Below the pieces are notes generated by a model that saw only the letters and a program-made list of their open reading frames with translations, was not told the DNA's origin and did not search any database. Positions 48,466 through 57,734 of a stretch of DNA of 64,000 nt are shown here, piece by piece; within the stretch, counting starts at the first letter, position 1, and each line of letters starts with the position of its first letter. A program made the position numbers and the translations under genes. The stretch is from contig JASANH010000126.1 in assembly GCA_030248295.1 (NCBI GenBank), positions 62,001 to 126,000 of the forward strand. The letters run 5' to 3'. Origin of the DNA: Mesodorylaimus sp. YZB2_4. Its lineage: Eukaryota; Nematoda; Enoplea; Dorylaimida; Dorylaimidae.

Positions 48466-49546
48466 CTGGGCCTGGTTTCTCGAAAGCACTTATCTCTGAG
48501 TCGGGATTAATTTTTGGATAATCTGGCATTAACTTTGCGATCTGTTTCTCAAAAGGACCTAAAATTAAGGTTGACCATTAAATTTAGCAGCCAAGGCCCG
48601 AAATATTCGGTCCCCTAAGATACCTTATCCATAATAAGCCCTTATTATCGGGCTCTGCCACAGTTTTTTCGTGATCAGGTGCAAAGGAAATTTGATTCTT
48701 CTCGGGGTCACGCGCATGAAGGAGCACCCCTGGTCGTTCCATCATGCATGGGGCACTTACTTGGAAGTCGTTGGTGACTTTTTTGCCATCTCTGAGGTGA
48801 GGAGGCTGCAAGACTTTGTTTCTGCTCTTAATCTGATCAGGCCTCAATGGTTTTACAGTGCAGTGGCATGGTGCTATCGAAGGTCGTCGGGCACCGAAAC
48901 CAGCATTCAGCAGTGTGTAAAGTTGCAAAAAGAGGTTGTTTTCTAAGATGATGAAATCAGGGATGAAAAGGACAATGAGGACAGTCGGACTGTGGTTACC
49001 AGCGAATCAGAGGGCACCGCTGGGATATGGCTCGCGGTGGTGCGCGCGTCTGCCTTCCAAGCGGGGTCCCAGGGATGAGCCACGACTTCGCGGTTCGGAA
49101 AGCAGAGTCGCGCCTATTTGCCGCCGCCGCCATCAAGCTATCCAGTCGAAAACTTGCGAAGCAAGTGGATGAATCGCGGGGGGGGGGGGGGGAGGGTGTA
49201 ACGAAGCCTGACAGGCGCCTGGAAAGCTGAACTGATCAAATGCACACCCGTGTGATCGAATAAATTGAGTATGCACCAAAAATTAACTGAAAAATCGATT
49301 CTCAGATACTTTGCACACAGACAAGCATCGACCAGTAGCGAATTTCGATCAGCGATAAGTCAAGTTAGGTTTAATGTGGAGCTTATGCCGTTAATGCAGC
49401 ATTAGATAATGCCAGACATTAGGTCTTTCGAGAAACAGACCTTTGCTTACTCTCATGGACCACTTATCTAATGTTAGCTTATCTCGATTAGTGTGAACTT
49501 ATCTCATAAGCCAGCTATATAAGTGCTTTCGAGAAACCAGGCCCAG
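48466..49546. mobile_element. DNA transposon or long MITE with 28-bp inverted ends
   Basis: The left end 48466-48493 (CTGGGCCTGGTTTCTCGAAA...) is the exact complement of 49519-49546. Shorter TTTCTCGAAAG-type words recur inside each end. The interior has a 91-codon frame (48671-48946, +) and a 114-codon frame (-), neither recognised, and a run of 15 G near 49178-49192. No target duplication is obvious. The ends resemble PIF/Harbinger ends in style, which is a weak guess. Confidence 0.65.
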
Positions 49547-51016
49547 CCCTTGAAGAGGGAGTGATGGCATGCAATCAGTTTAGTATGACGATCAACTCAG
49601 CCACTGCAGTTGGTTGCGTACAAAATACGCATACGCACAGTGCGCATTGAAATTTGCATGCGTACGCGTACGCATTCCGCGTGGTGTGCGCATACACGCA
49701 TGCGCAAACTTGCTTGTACGCAATACATTGAATGCGTATTTTAATGTTAGCGGTTTGTACAAAATAAGAAGTTATAGCGCGATTTCCGACTTTGTTGCGC
49801 ATACAAGGAAGAGCTGTACAGCAAAATTCACTCTTGTACCCCATTTCTAATTTACAGTACATACTGCACATATATTTACAGTGCTTGGGATGGGAATACA
49901 GTACGAGTCAAGTTGGTAGTTTGAGGAAGTAGCCAAGGCACTTTAGAAAGAACACTGTAGAGCTCACAGTAATTTTGAAAGCTTGTAGCAAGCTGCTATA
50001 AAGCTGCTCGATGATTCACCAGCTATAGGGGAGTTCCCATAATGCATGCTTTTTAAAATGACGAACCAAAAATCGTACTTTCTTGGAACTTCTTATTAAT
50101 TGTGGGTTTTCTCCACACAAATTTGACAAATTGTGACCTCGCGCGGCTGGCAGAAATCATGTTTTGACGAGCGGCACACATTTGAAAGCAGATGGGTTAT
50201 GCCCGCAGGAGGCAACTCGAAAGAGCAAACGGGGGTGGTGTATGTATGTCATTTTGAGAGGAACGTATGTGTTCAGAACCATTCCTAACGTCCCATCGCC
50301 AGCAACGTATTCTGACCTATTGAAAGGTCGCAAATCAGTGCCCAAAGAACACAGCAGGATGACACAGCCGAGAATCATCCGATCTTTTAGTTGTCGCTTA
50401 CGATTGCTTTTGGCATTTTGATTACAGTTGACCAAGTCATGGCTGCGGGGTGCGGGCATGCCTGGAGATTCGAATACTACTCACCATACGAACTGGCCGT
50501 AAAGGGGCGTTGGCTGAATCGGTACTGGCCATACAGGAACACTGGGGTGTAGCCAGTTGCGCCATCCCCGATTGCACCGTCTCTATTGCGCCATTCCCAA
50601 TAGCGTTGAATCCCATTTGCGTTGTTCCCAATTGCGACATTGCTTAATTGCGCCAGATCCCACATGCGCCATTCCCACATGCGCCGCTCCCATATGCGCT
50701 TAGTTTTACCGTAGCCAGTTGGTCTTTATTATAAAAAAATTGGAACTTGTCTGTGAACAAACTTGCAAAAAAGTGTCAACCAAAAACCCCTGATCCAACT
50801 AAAACTAGAAAGACTCATGGCTTGTCAGGTTGTAGGAGATCTCACGAATGTAGTGATATGCATCGATTTCACAATATCAACTGTTTTTCAACGTCAATAG
50901 ACGCTTATTTATGTCCACAATTACATCTTGATTGAACTAAGGGTCAGCTTGAACCAAGGAGTGAGGGTCAAAAATTTTGAATTGGAAAGTCCGAATCAGC
51001 CCTGAGAGAAACCCTG
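49547..51016. other. Low-complexity intergenic region
   Basis: It contains an alternating purine-pyrimidine tract (49625-49735, GCGTACGCGTACGCAT words) and a degenerate tandem repeat (50557-50700, unit near TGCGCCATTCCCA). No gene is evident. Confidence 0.6.
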
Positions 51017-51221
51017 TGTTATGTTAAAGACCCGAGCAGAGAAAACTACTTTACTAGTCCGTAACAAGCAGAGCAAGTGAGCCGTAGGTGCGCTGCGCTA
51101 GTGCTAGAAGCTGGTAACATTCTCGTAGAAGTAACCTTTGCGGTAGCCTAATCATAAGCGGTGCGTAAGCGTGGCGTGAGACTATGACAAGTATGCAAAC
51201 TACCAATGCGGTTACATCACA
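51017..51221 (-). repeat. 3' LTR of gypsy element 1
   Basis: 205 bp, lacking the five bases TTGGC present in the other LTR. Confidence 0.95.
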
Positions 51222-51249
51222 TATCTCCCCATCGAAAAAAAAGCTTCGC

Positions 51250-51678
51250 TTATGTCGGCCTGTATCGGTCCGGTGGCTTTCGGTTTTCACGTTTTGGGTA
51301 CCGACTTTGACCCTTCTGAACCTCGTGCTGACGGGCGGTCGCGTCGGGCTGATCGGTTTGGACCTTGCTGGTGGGTGGCTTTGTCATTCCTTCTGACGCT
51401 GTTGCCTGGGGAACTTGCTGTTGCAGGGTTGCTTCCTGTCCCTGTTGTATTGGAAGCGTGTCCTGCCCGTCTGTAGTGTCTGTCGACGTTGCTTGAGGGG
51501 AATGTTCGTGCAAGAACTGCGGTGAAGCCACTGGTTCCTGATTAGTAGCCTCGTCGTCTTCCTCCTGGCCACTGTCATCACCTGGCCGATGACGTAAGCG
51601 CAAGTGATCCGCGTGTCGACGATGATCAACGCCCTCAATTTCGACTGTGTACGACAATGGTCCGTTCTGCTTCTTCAC
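51250..51678 (-). pseudogene. C-terminal end of gypsy element 1 integrase, out of frame
   Basis: Beginning GPLSYTVEIEG, this 142-codon frame is the usual GPY/F-like end of integrase followed by a Gln/Thr/Pro-rich tail and a basic finish (YPKRENRKPPDRYRP). It overlaps the end of the main frame at 51675-51678 and is shifted relative to it, so one small indel near 51700 separates it from the polyprotein. There is no chromodomain here. Confidence 0.8.
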
Positions 51679-54600
51679 GAGACCCGGCTTCCAACCACTG
51701 CCGTCGTTGAAACCCAGACTAAATCTCCCATGTAGAACGATCTGGCGCGTGTATGACGATCGTGATAGAATTTTTGCTTCGTGATGGATGTGTCCATGTT
51801 GCCTCGGGGATCGGGCTTCAAACGATCAAAATATGTGGCAGGCTTGCGATTAAGAAACAATTCGGCTGGGGTGCGGCCCGTTGACGAATGTGCTTGGATG
51901 CGATAAGACCAAAGAAAGGCTTGAAGGCGATGTTCTTTGTCTGGAAACCTGTCCGCCATCATACGAAAGTGACGTTTGAACGTTTGAATCACCCTTTCGA
52001 CCATGCCGTTGGTGCGACTGTGATAAGGTGTACTGCGGATATGGATAATCGCGTTGGATTTGCAAAACTGTCGGAATTCTTCAGACGTAAATTGACTGCC
52101 GTTATCACTCACGATCTGTTTGCAGAATCCGTATCGGGCGAAAAGTTGCCGAAAAACTTTGATGACTCTGTCCGTCGTCGCATTGGCTAAAGGAAAGATC
52201 TCGACCCATCGCGAGTAGGCGTCGATAACGAAAAACCAATGATAGCCTTCATATGGCCCTGTGAAATCAATATGCACGCGTTCCCAAGGTCCATCTGGAA
52301 TGTTCCATGGGTTGATTGGTGTCTCTGGTTCTTTCGTTCGATTTTCCTGGCAGGGTGTGCATGTCTTCACCATGTGCTCGATTTCCTGATCTATTCTTGG
52401 CCACCAGACAGCATGCTTGGCCAAACTGCGCATGGCTACAACCCCTGGATGCCCTTCGTGCAGTTGCGTAAGAAATGACTTGCGTAGTGACGAAGGTACA
52501 ATAATGCGATTCTGCCAAAGCAAGACGCTGTCCTCGAAAGATATTTCCATGCGTCTATCGAAGTATGGCATGACTTCGCTTTGCAAAGTCTTCTTTTCTG
52601 GCCATCCGCGTTCCAGAAATGCGATCACTCTTCCCAAAACAGGATCGCGGAGTGTGCGTTTGCGCAGCATCGTGCGAGTAACGGGTAATGCCTCAAGTTG
52701 CAGTTCACGTAGTTGACAAATTGCTCTCGCATCGCCATCTTCCATTTCCGTTGCCTCCGTAGATGGCAATGGTAATCGAGAGAGTGCGTCAGCAGCAGAA
52801 TTCTCCTTGCCTGGACCATATTCGATTTTGTAATCGTATGCGCTGAGTGTGATGGCCCAGCGTGTCAAGCGGGATGCTGCCAATTTTGGAATTTCTTTGT
52901 GCTCGCCAAAAATTCGTTCGAGCGGTTTATGATCCGTCCTTAAAGCGAACTTCCTCCCGTAGAGATACTGGTGGAACTGGCTGACTCCAAACATGATTCC
53001 CAATGCTTCGCGATCGATTGGTGAATACCGTTGCTCAGCTGGTTTCAATGAACGAGATACCGCTGCAATTGGCCTCTCTGTACCATCTGGATATTTGTGC
53101 ATCAAGATGGCCCCGACCCCTCGCTCGGATGCGTCTGTTGCGAGAATGACTGGCAACGAAGAATCGAAATGAACTAAGGTGTCCTTGGATGAAATTGCTT
53201 TCTTCAATTCGTTAAAGATTGCGTCATCTGCTTTCGTCCACTTCCATGCGACTCCCTTCTTCGTAAGGCGATGAAGAGGGACGCAGGTGCTTTGCAAATT
53301 CGGAATAAACCGTGAATAAAAGTTCATCGATCCAAGAAAAGAGCGTAACTCTGACGCGTTGGTGGGTGTTGGCAGGTTGCGTAAAGCCTCAATACCTTCG
53401 GAGACTGGGTGAATGCCGTCCTTGTCCATGCGGAAACCCAGATACCTGACTTCCTTTTGCATTAGGCGTAGCTTCGAAGTCTGTGTTCGCAAACCGACTT
53501 GGCGCAATTTGCTAAAAATAAGACGAAGCCGGTGAAGGTGCTCTTCTCTGGTCCGGCCCCCAGTTGCGATGTCGTCCATCAGACAGGAAACTCCGTCGAT
53601 GCCCCTGAGAAGTTTGTCCATGAAGTGCTGAAAAATTGCTGGCGCTGAACTAATCCCGAATGGCATGCGTTTGTAACGGTAGTATCCGCGATGCGTTGCA
53701 ATTACCAAATACTTCTGTGACTTGTCATCCAATTCCAACTGTAGGAATGCGTCCTTTAGGTCGATCACGGAAAATTCCGTGAACCCTTGGAAATTGGAGA
53801 CCACCTCCTCGAACCGTGGCAGGGGATGAGGATCCACAATCATGTACGGATTGATTGAAACTTTGAAATCGCCACAAAGTCGTACTTGGCCATTTGGCTT
53901 TGGAACGTAAACGACAGGGGATGCCCATTCAACTGCTGTGACCGCGGGATCCACCGGCTCGATGATACCGTCACGTACCAGCCGATCGATTTCCGCGTCT
54001 GCTGCTGGGCGAATTGCGAAAGGTACAGGCCGTGGTTTGAAAACGACAGGGCGTGCGTCGTCCCGAAGATGGATTGCTGCCTTGTGTCCTCGCACCACTC
54101 CTGGTTTGTCGCTGAGCAAATCTGCATAATCCTTGATCAGCTGTTGTACCTCAGGGTCCTGTGCGATTTGGATTTGCTGTCCTGTAGGTGCCGCCGATGT
54201 CTGATTAACGTTCGCCAGATGTATTGACTGGAGCTTGATAAACTCGCTCTGTGGTTCCAAATTGAACGCTTGGATCCAGTCCTTCCCGAAAAGTGGGATT
54301 CCGTGGTATTGCTTTGTTACTGCTAACGGAAGCTGCAAGGTGCGATTGCCTAGAGAAACAGGAACTGTAGTTTCTCCCAACATTTCAATGGTAAACCTTG
54401 GGTATGCGCCCAAGTTTGCCGTTGGACGAAGCTCAGGTGAGCCTAGCCGTGTCCAGGTGCCTTTGCTAATGACTGTCCGAACTGCGGCTGTATCGAATTC
54501 CAATGACAATTTCTTGTTGCCGTTGATGATAACTTCGATCATGTACCGCTTTTCATCTCCGTGCTCAGTTGCATTCATGTCTGAAACGAAGAATTCAGTT

Positions 54601-55508
54601 CGAGCTGACGAAACCGCATTCGTCCTGGAAGCTGGGCGGCCCGCTTTTGGCTTGACGGCGCGTCCGCTGGTGATGCAGACGACTTCCCAATGACCCGTCT
54701 GATGACACGCATTGCATTTGCTGTCTTTTGCGGGACACTTGCTGTCGTTCCCATGACGGTCTCGTCCACACCGCATGCACTGTTTGTTCGGATCCACCAC
54801 TCTCGGTGCGCCGGTTGATGCAGATGCTGGCTTTTTCGTGTCGTGTTTGGCTGGAAGTACCTTGGACGGTTTCTTTGCGCAAACTTTACTGACAGTGCTC
54901 GCGTTTGACATCACTCCTGGCGATTCAAGGACCTTGCGCTGTAATTGTGCTGCCTCGATTGTCAGTGCTGTTCTTCCAATGTCCGCCCACGTCGCTGTAA
55001 CCTGAGAATGCTGACGAAACAGTTCCTCCTGCATACTCGGATTGCGAAGACCTAGAAGAAATTGGTCGCGTAGGCGCTCCTCCAATGTGTTACCAAACTG
55101 ACAGCCGGTCGCTATTGAGCGTAACTGATTTGTGAATTGGACGATGGATTGTTCTGGTTGACGAAAACACTGTCCAAACTTCACGCGCTCCAATAAGTAA
55201 TTGGTGGCTGGCTTGTAATAGCCGTCCAGGAACTCTTTGATCCTGGCGTATGTCTCATCTGCTATAGGCGTTGGTGCGAAATGATCCAGAACGAGGCGAT
55301 AAAGCTCTGGTCCAACCCATTTGAGCAATAGGTTTCGACGTGCCGCCTGGACGGTGGCTTCAGCTCCGTCGAGTTGCTGCAATGTCAACTCCATTTCGAA
55401 GCGTTGAATGTAATACTTCCATTCCTCCGCTTTAGAGTCGAACTGAGAAAATTTGAAACGACTAATCCGTTGCTGGATATCGTCTCCGGCTTGCGCTGCG
55501 TGCGCCAT
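51675..55508 (-). CDS. Gag-Pol polyprotein of gypsy element 1
   Basis: One frame of 1277 codons from ATG 55508; it is open 15 codons further up from a TTG. Order: Gag capsid; two zinc knuckles (CMRCGRDRHGNDSKC near 54775, CNACHQTGHWEVVC near 54700); aspartic protease (FDTAAVRTVIS near 54495); reverse transcriptase with LMDD as the catalytic box near 53575; RNase H (ATDASERGVGAIL near 53140); integrase zinc site (HEGHPG...CTPCQ, 52470-52340) and catalytic core D, D, E at about 52262, 52110 and 52005 (IDFTG, VSDNGS, NGMVER). Gag and Pol are fused with no stop or shift between them. The frame ends early inside the integrase C-terminus through the indel noted in the entry at 51250, so this copy may make a truncated integrase. 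Family role: reverse transcription and insertion of the element. Confidence 0.93.
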   Translation of the reverse strand: MAHAAQAGDDIQQRISRFKFSQFDSKAEEWKYYIQRFEMELTLQQLDGAEATVQAARRNLLLKWVGPELYRLVLDHFAPTPIADETYARIKEFLDGYYKPATNYLLERVKFGQCFRQPEQSIVQFTNQLRSIATGCQFGNTLEERLRDQFLLGLRNPSMQEELFRQHSQVTATWADIGRTALTIEAAQLQRKVLESPGVMSNASTVSKVCAKKPSKVLPAKHDTKKPASASTGAPRVVDPNKQCMRCGRDRHGNDSKCPAKDSKCNACHQTGHWEVVCITSGRAVKPKAGRPASRTNAVSSARTEFFVSDMNATEHGDEKRYMIEVIINGNKKLSLEFDTAAVRTVISKGTWTRLGSPELRPTANLGAYPRFTIEMLGETTVPVSLGNRTLQLPLAVTKQYHGIPLFGKDWIQAFNLEPQSEFIKLQSIHLANVNQTSAAPTGQQIQIAQDPEVQQLIKDYADLLSDKPGVVRGHKAAIHLRDDARPVVFKPRPVPFAIRPAADAEIDRLVRDGIIEPVDPAVTAVEWASPVVYVPKPNGQVRLCGDFKVSINPYMIVDPHPLPRFEEVVSNFQGFTEFSVIDLKDAFLQLELDDKSQKYLVIATHRGYYRYKRMPFGISSAPAIFQHFMDKLLRGIDGVSCLMDDIATGGRTREEHLHRLRLIFSKLRQVGLRTQTSKLRLMQKEVRYLGFRMDKDGIHPVSEGIEALRNLPTPTNASELRSFLGSMNFYSRFIPNLQSTCVPLHRLTKKGVAWKWTKADDAIFNELKKAISSKDTLVHFDSSLPVILATDASERGVGAILMHKYPDGTERPIAAVSRSLKPAEQRYSPIDREALGIMFGVSQFHQYLYGRKFALRTDHKPLERIFGEHKEIPKLAASRLTRWAITLSAYDYKIEYGPGKENSAADALSRLPLPSTEATEMEDGDARAICQLRELQLEALPVTRTMLRKRTLRDPVLGRVIAFLERGWPEKKTLQSEVMPYFDRRMEISFEDSVLLWQNRIIVPSSLRKSFLTQLHEGHPGVVAMRSLAKHAVWWPRIDQEIEHMVKTCTPCQENRTKEPETPINPWNIPDGPWERVHIDFTGPYEGYHWFFVIDAYSRWVEIFPLANATTDRVIKVFRQLFARYGFCKQIVSDNGSQFTSEEFRQFCKSNAIIHIRSTPYHSRTNGMVERVIQTFKRHFRMMADRFPDKEHRLQAFLWSYRIQAHSSTGRTPAELFLNRKPATYFDRLKPDPRGNMDTSITKQKFYHDRHTRARSFYMGDLVWVSTTAVVGSRVS

Positions 55509-55578
55509 TGCGAAATATGGTCGAATTCGAAATTTCAATGGAGTGCGGTCCAATGAAAAGAATAACCGACGTCGCCAA

Positions 55579-55788
55579 TGTTATGTTAAAGACCCGAGCA
55601 GAGAAAACTACTTTACTAGTCCGTAACAAGCAGAGCAAGTGAGCCGTAGGTGCGCTGCGCTAGTGCTAGAAGCTGGTAACATTCTCGTAGAAGTAACCTT
55701 TGCGGTAGCCTAATCATAAGCGGTGCGTAAGCGTGGCGTGAGACTATGACTTGGCAAGTATGCAAACTACCAATGCGTTTACATCACA
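55579..55788 (-). repeat. 5' LTR of gypsy element 1
   Basis: 210 bp, the transcription-driving LTR for the minus-strand element. Confidence 0.95.
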
Positions 55789-56137
55789 GATTATTTTGAT
55801 TAGTTATTTTGATGGGAAACTTATAATTTCGAAGTTACTTCCTGATTTGTGTTCAACAACCAAATTCAAACTCAAGATCACGCAGGACTGGCTGCTCACG
55901 ATCAGAGGCACCTGGAGTTGCAAGATCTGACGACAAGAATATTTCTATCGGCAATGATCCATTAGCCTGCCCAGCCAAATCTACAATGTAGTAAGAACTT
56001 TGCTGTCTCTTTGCGCACAGTATAAGCCCTGGGCCGACCCCTTTGAAATCGTATAGCCTACTATAGCCCCAGAGGTGAAACTGTCGTGAATATTTGTTGG
56101 TACGCCATACAGTGCGATTTTTTTGTTTAAATTTTTG

Positions 56138-56365
56138 TCGGTTGGGCCCCGCGCCGCCCCAGTTCCCCACGGGACTTCCAACCCGCTTTGCCCATAACCG
56201 GCCAGCAGAGCCAGGTGTGCAAGGCCAGCGACGGACTTACTGAACTGCCGTCGAAGACCGGTTCCCACTTTGAGAACGGGCACACTGAACTGCCCAGAAC
56301 TGCGGCCTTCCAGTCAGGGTTGCTGGCCCAAGCAATGGGGGACCAACGCCCCAACCGAGTCACCG
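56138..56365 (+). repeat. Dispersed repeat A, fullest copy
   Basis: It includes CGGTTGGGCCCCGCGCCGCC, ACGGGACTTCCAA, CCAGTCAGGGTTGC and ACCAACGCCCC. Parts of it recur at 3212-3275 and 4020-4215. Function and class are unknown. Confidence 0.5.
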
Positions 56366-57088
56366 CGGCTCTCCATACTGTACGATTACATTCCATCTAC
56401 CCGTTTCTGGAATTTCTTTCCATAATTCTTTGGACTTCTATTTTCTGCTGCCTTGACAGATATAAGTGCCACTATAGGGACTGTTTATCATTACTGGCAA
56501 ATACTTTCCATTGGTTTCCGTAAAGTTCGCTCTCCTTCCACCCTTTTCATCTAGCACCCATCACAATCCGCCCCCGTGAAATCCTTGGCTCGCTCCAGGA
56601 CAGACTAGGGCTGACCAGAGGATGGCTCGCCACAGGAACCACCCCACCCAGTCCACAGGCGCTTCTGAACGAGCTTCACTATCCCACACCACGAAGGCTG
56701 TGCAGACTCACAATTCGGGGAGCAGCCGCACGCGTCAGCCGTCGAAGGAGTTCTGACGGACCTAGGACGGAAATGCTCACTGAGCAGTTCAGACCAGTTA
56801 TTAGACATGGATTATGCATGTACTATGCTCTCTGGCCTATTCGTGCTCCGGTTCAGAGAACCGGTCCACCTCTCCTAAGTCAGGGCCAGCACGAGACCAG
56901 ACCCAGAGCGAGGTCGAGGTCGAGTGACTGGTCTGGTCGTAGGCATCGGGAGAGAAGTAGTTTAGAGTCCCTGGTCTGGACTTGATCTGTAAGCACTCCA
57001 GGCTCAGGTCGGTCAGAACCCCTCCGACAATTGACGCGTGCGGCTGCTCCCCGGATTGTGAGTCTACAAGGTCTTCGTGGTGTGGGAA

Positions 57089-57287
57089 TGTCACGGTTAA
57101 GTTTGTATCTCCCGCGTGGATATCAGGTAGTGTAGTGTGCGTTATTGTAAAGCTTGCTCGCCAGGGCTACGGCCAGAGCAGGCGAACTGGGTAGAGTACG
57201 GCGGAGCGTAATATAATTCTCGTCTAGTGCGGTTGGTCTGGAGATTACTCTTCTCCACACGCGGTCACGTCGGACAGCAACGTGACA
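57089..57287 (+). repeat. 5' LTR of gypsy element 2
   Basis: 199 bp, TGTCACGG...CGTGACA, so the extreme ends are themselves inverted (TGTCACG/CGTGACA). It differs from the 3' LTR by three substitutions and one 4-base gap. A candidate primer site TGGCGAGC begins three bases after it. Confidence 0.95.
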
Positions 57288-57439
57288 TTTCTGGCGAGCT
57301 TGGCAGGAGGCGAGGAGTCGGTGGAGAAGAGTGGCGGATTGGTATATATACCTGTAAGTCGGGTTGATTCGGTCTTGGGTCGTAGTACGGGAGCTTGTCC
57401 TTGGATTGGGACGGCGATATTTGGGCAGCCGCTTCGTTC

Positions 57440-57660
57440 CGCTTGTGCTTCCTGGATTGGTTGCACTGGAAACGGACTTTGAGAGTTTCGTGCTGTTTGT
57501 GCTTCCTGGATTGGTTGCACTGGAGACGCACGTTGGGAATTTCGTTTGAGTGCCTCGTGTGCTCTGGAGACGAATTCCACGTTCGTTTGCGTTACCTGGA
57601 TTGGTTCGCTGGAGACGAAGCTTACTCTCACTTGTGGAAGCGTTGAGTACCTGGATCGGT
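57440..57660 (+). repeat. Degenerate ~65-bp tandem repeat in the leader of gypsy element 2
   Basis: CTTCCTGGATTGGTTGCACT followed by GGA(A/G)ACG occurs near 57446 and 57509, with diverged copies near 57560 and 57592. It lies in the 5' leader ahead of Gag. Confidence 0.7.
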
Positions 57661-57734
57661 TCTCTGAAGCGAATTCGATCAGTAGCTCGGAAAGTTGCCG
57701 CGTGGACTCACGCGCAGAGACTTTGGGGGTGAGC

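Larger units (their letters stand above)
51017..55788 (-). mobile_element. Ty3/gypsy LTR retrotransposon 1, nearly intact
   Basis: LTRs lie at 51017-51221 and 55579-55788. They are identical except for a 5-base gap (TTGGC) and one substitution, so insertion was recent. In element orientation each LTR starts TGTGATGTAA and ends CATAACA. The likely primer-binding site TTGGCGACGTCGG follows the 5' LTR. A purine tract GATGGGGAGA precedes the 3' LTR. The flanks ccctg and gatta do not match, so no target duplication is seen. Confidence 0.95.
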
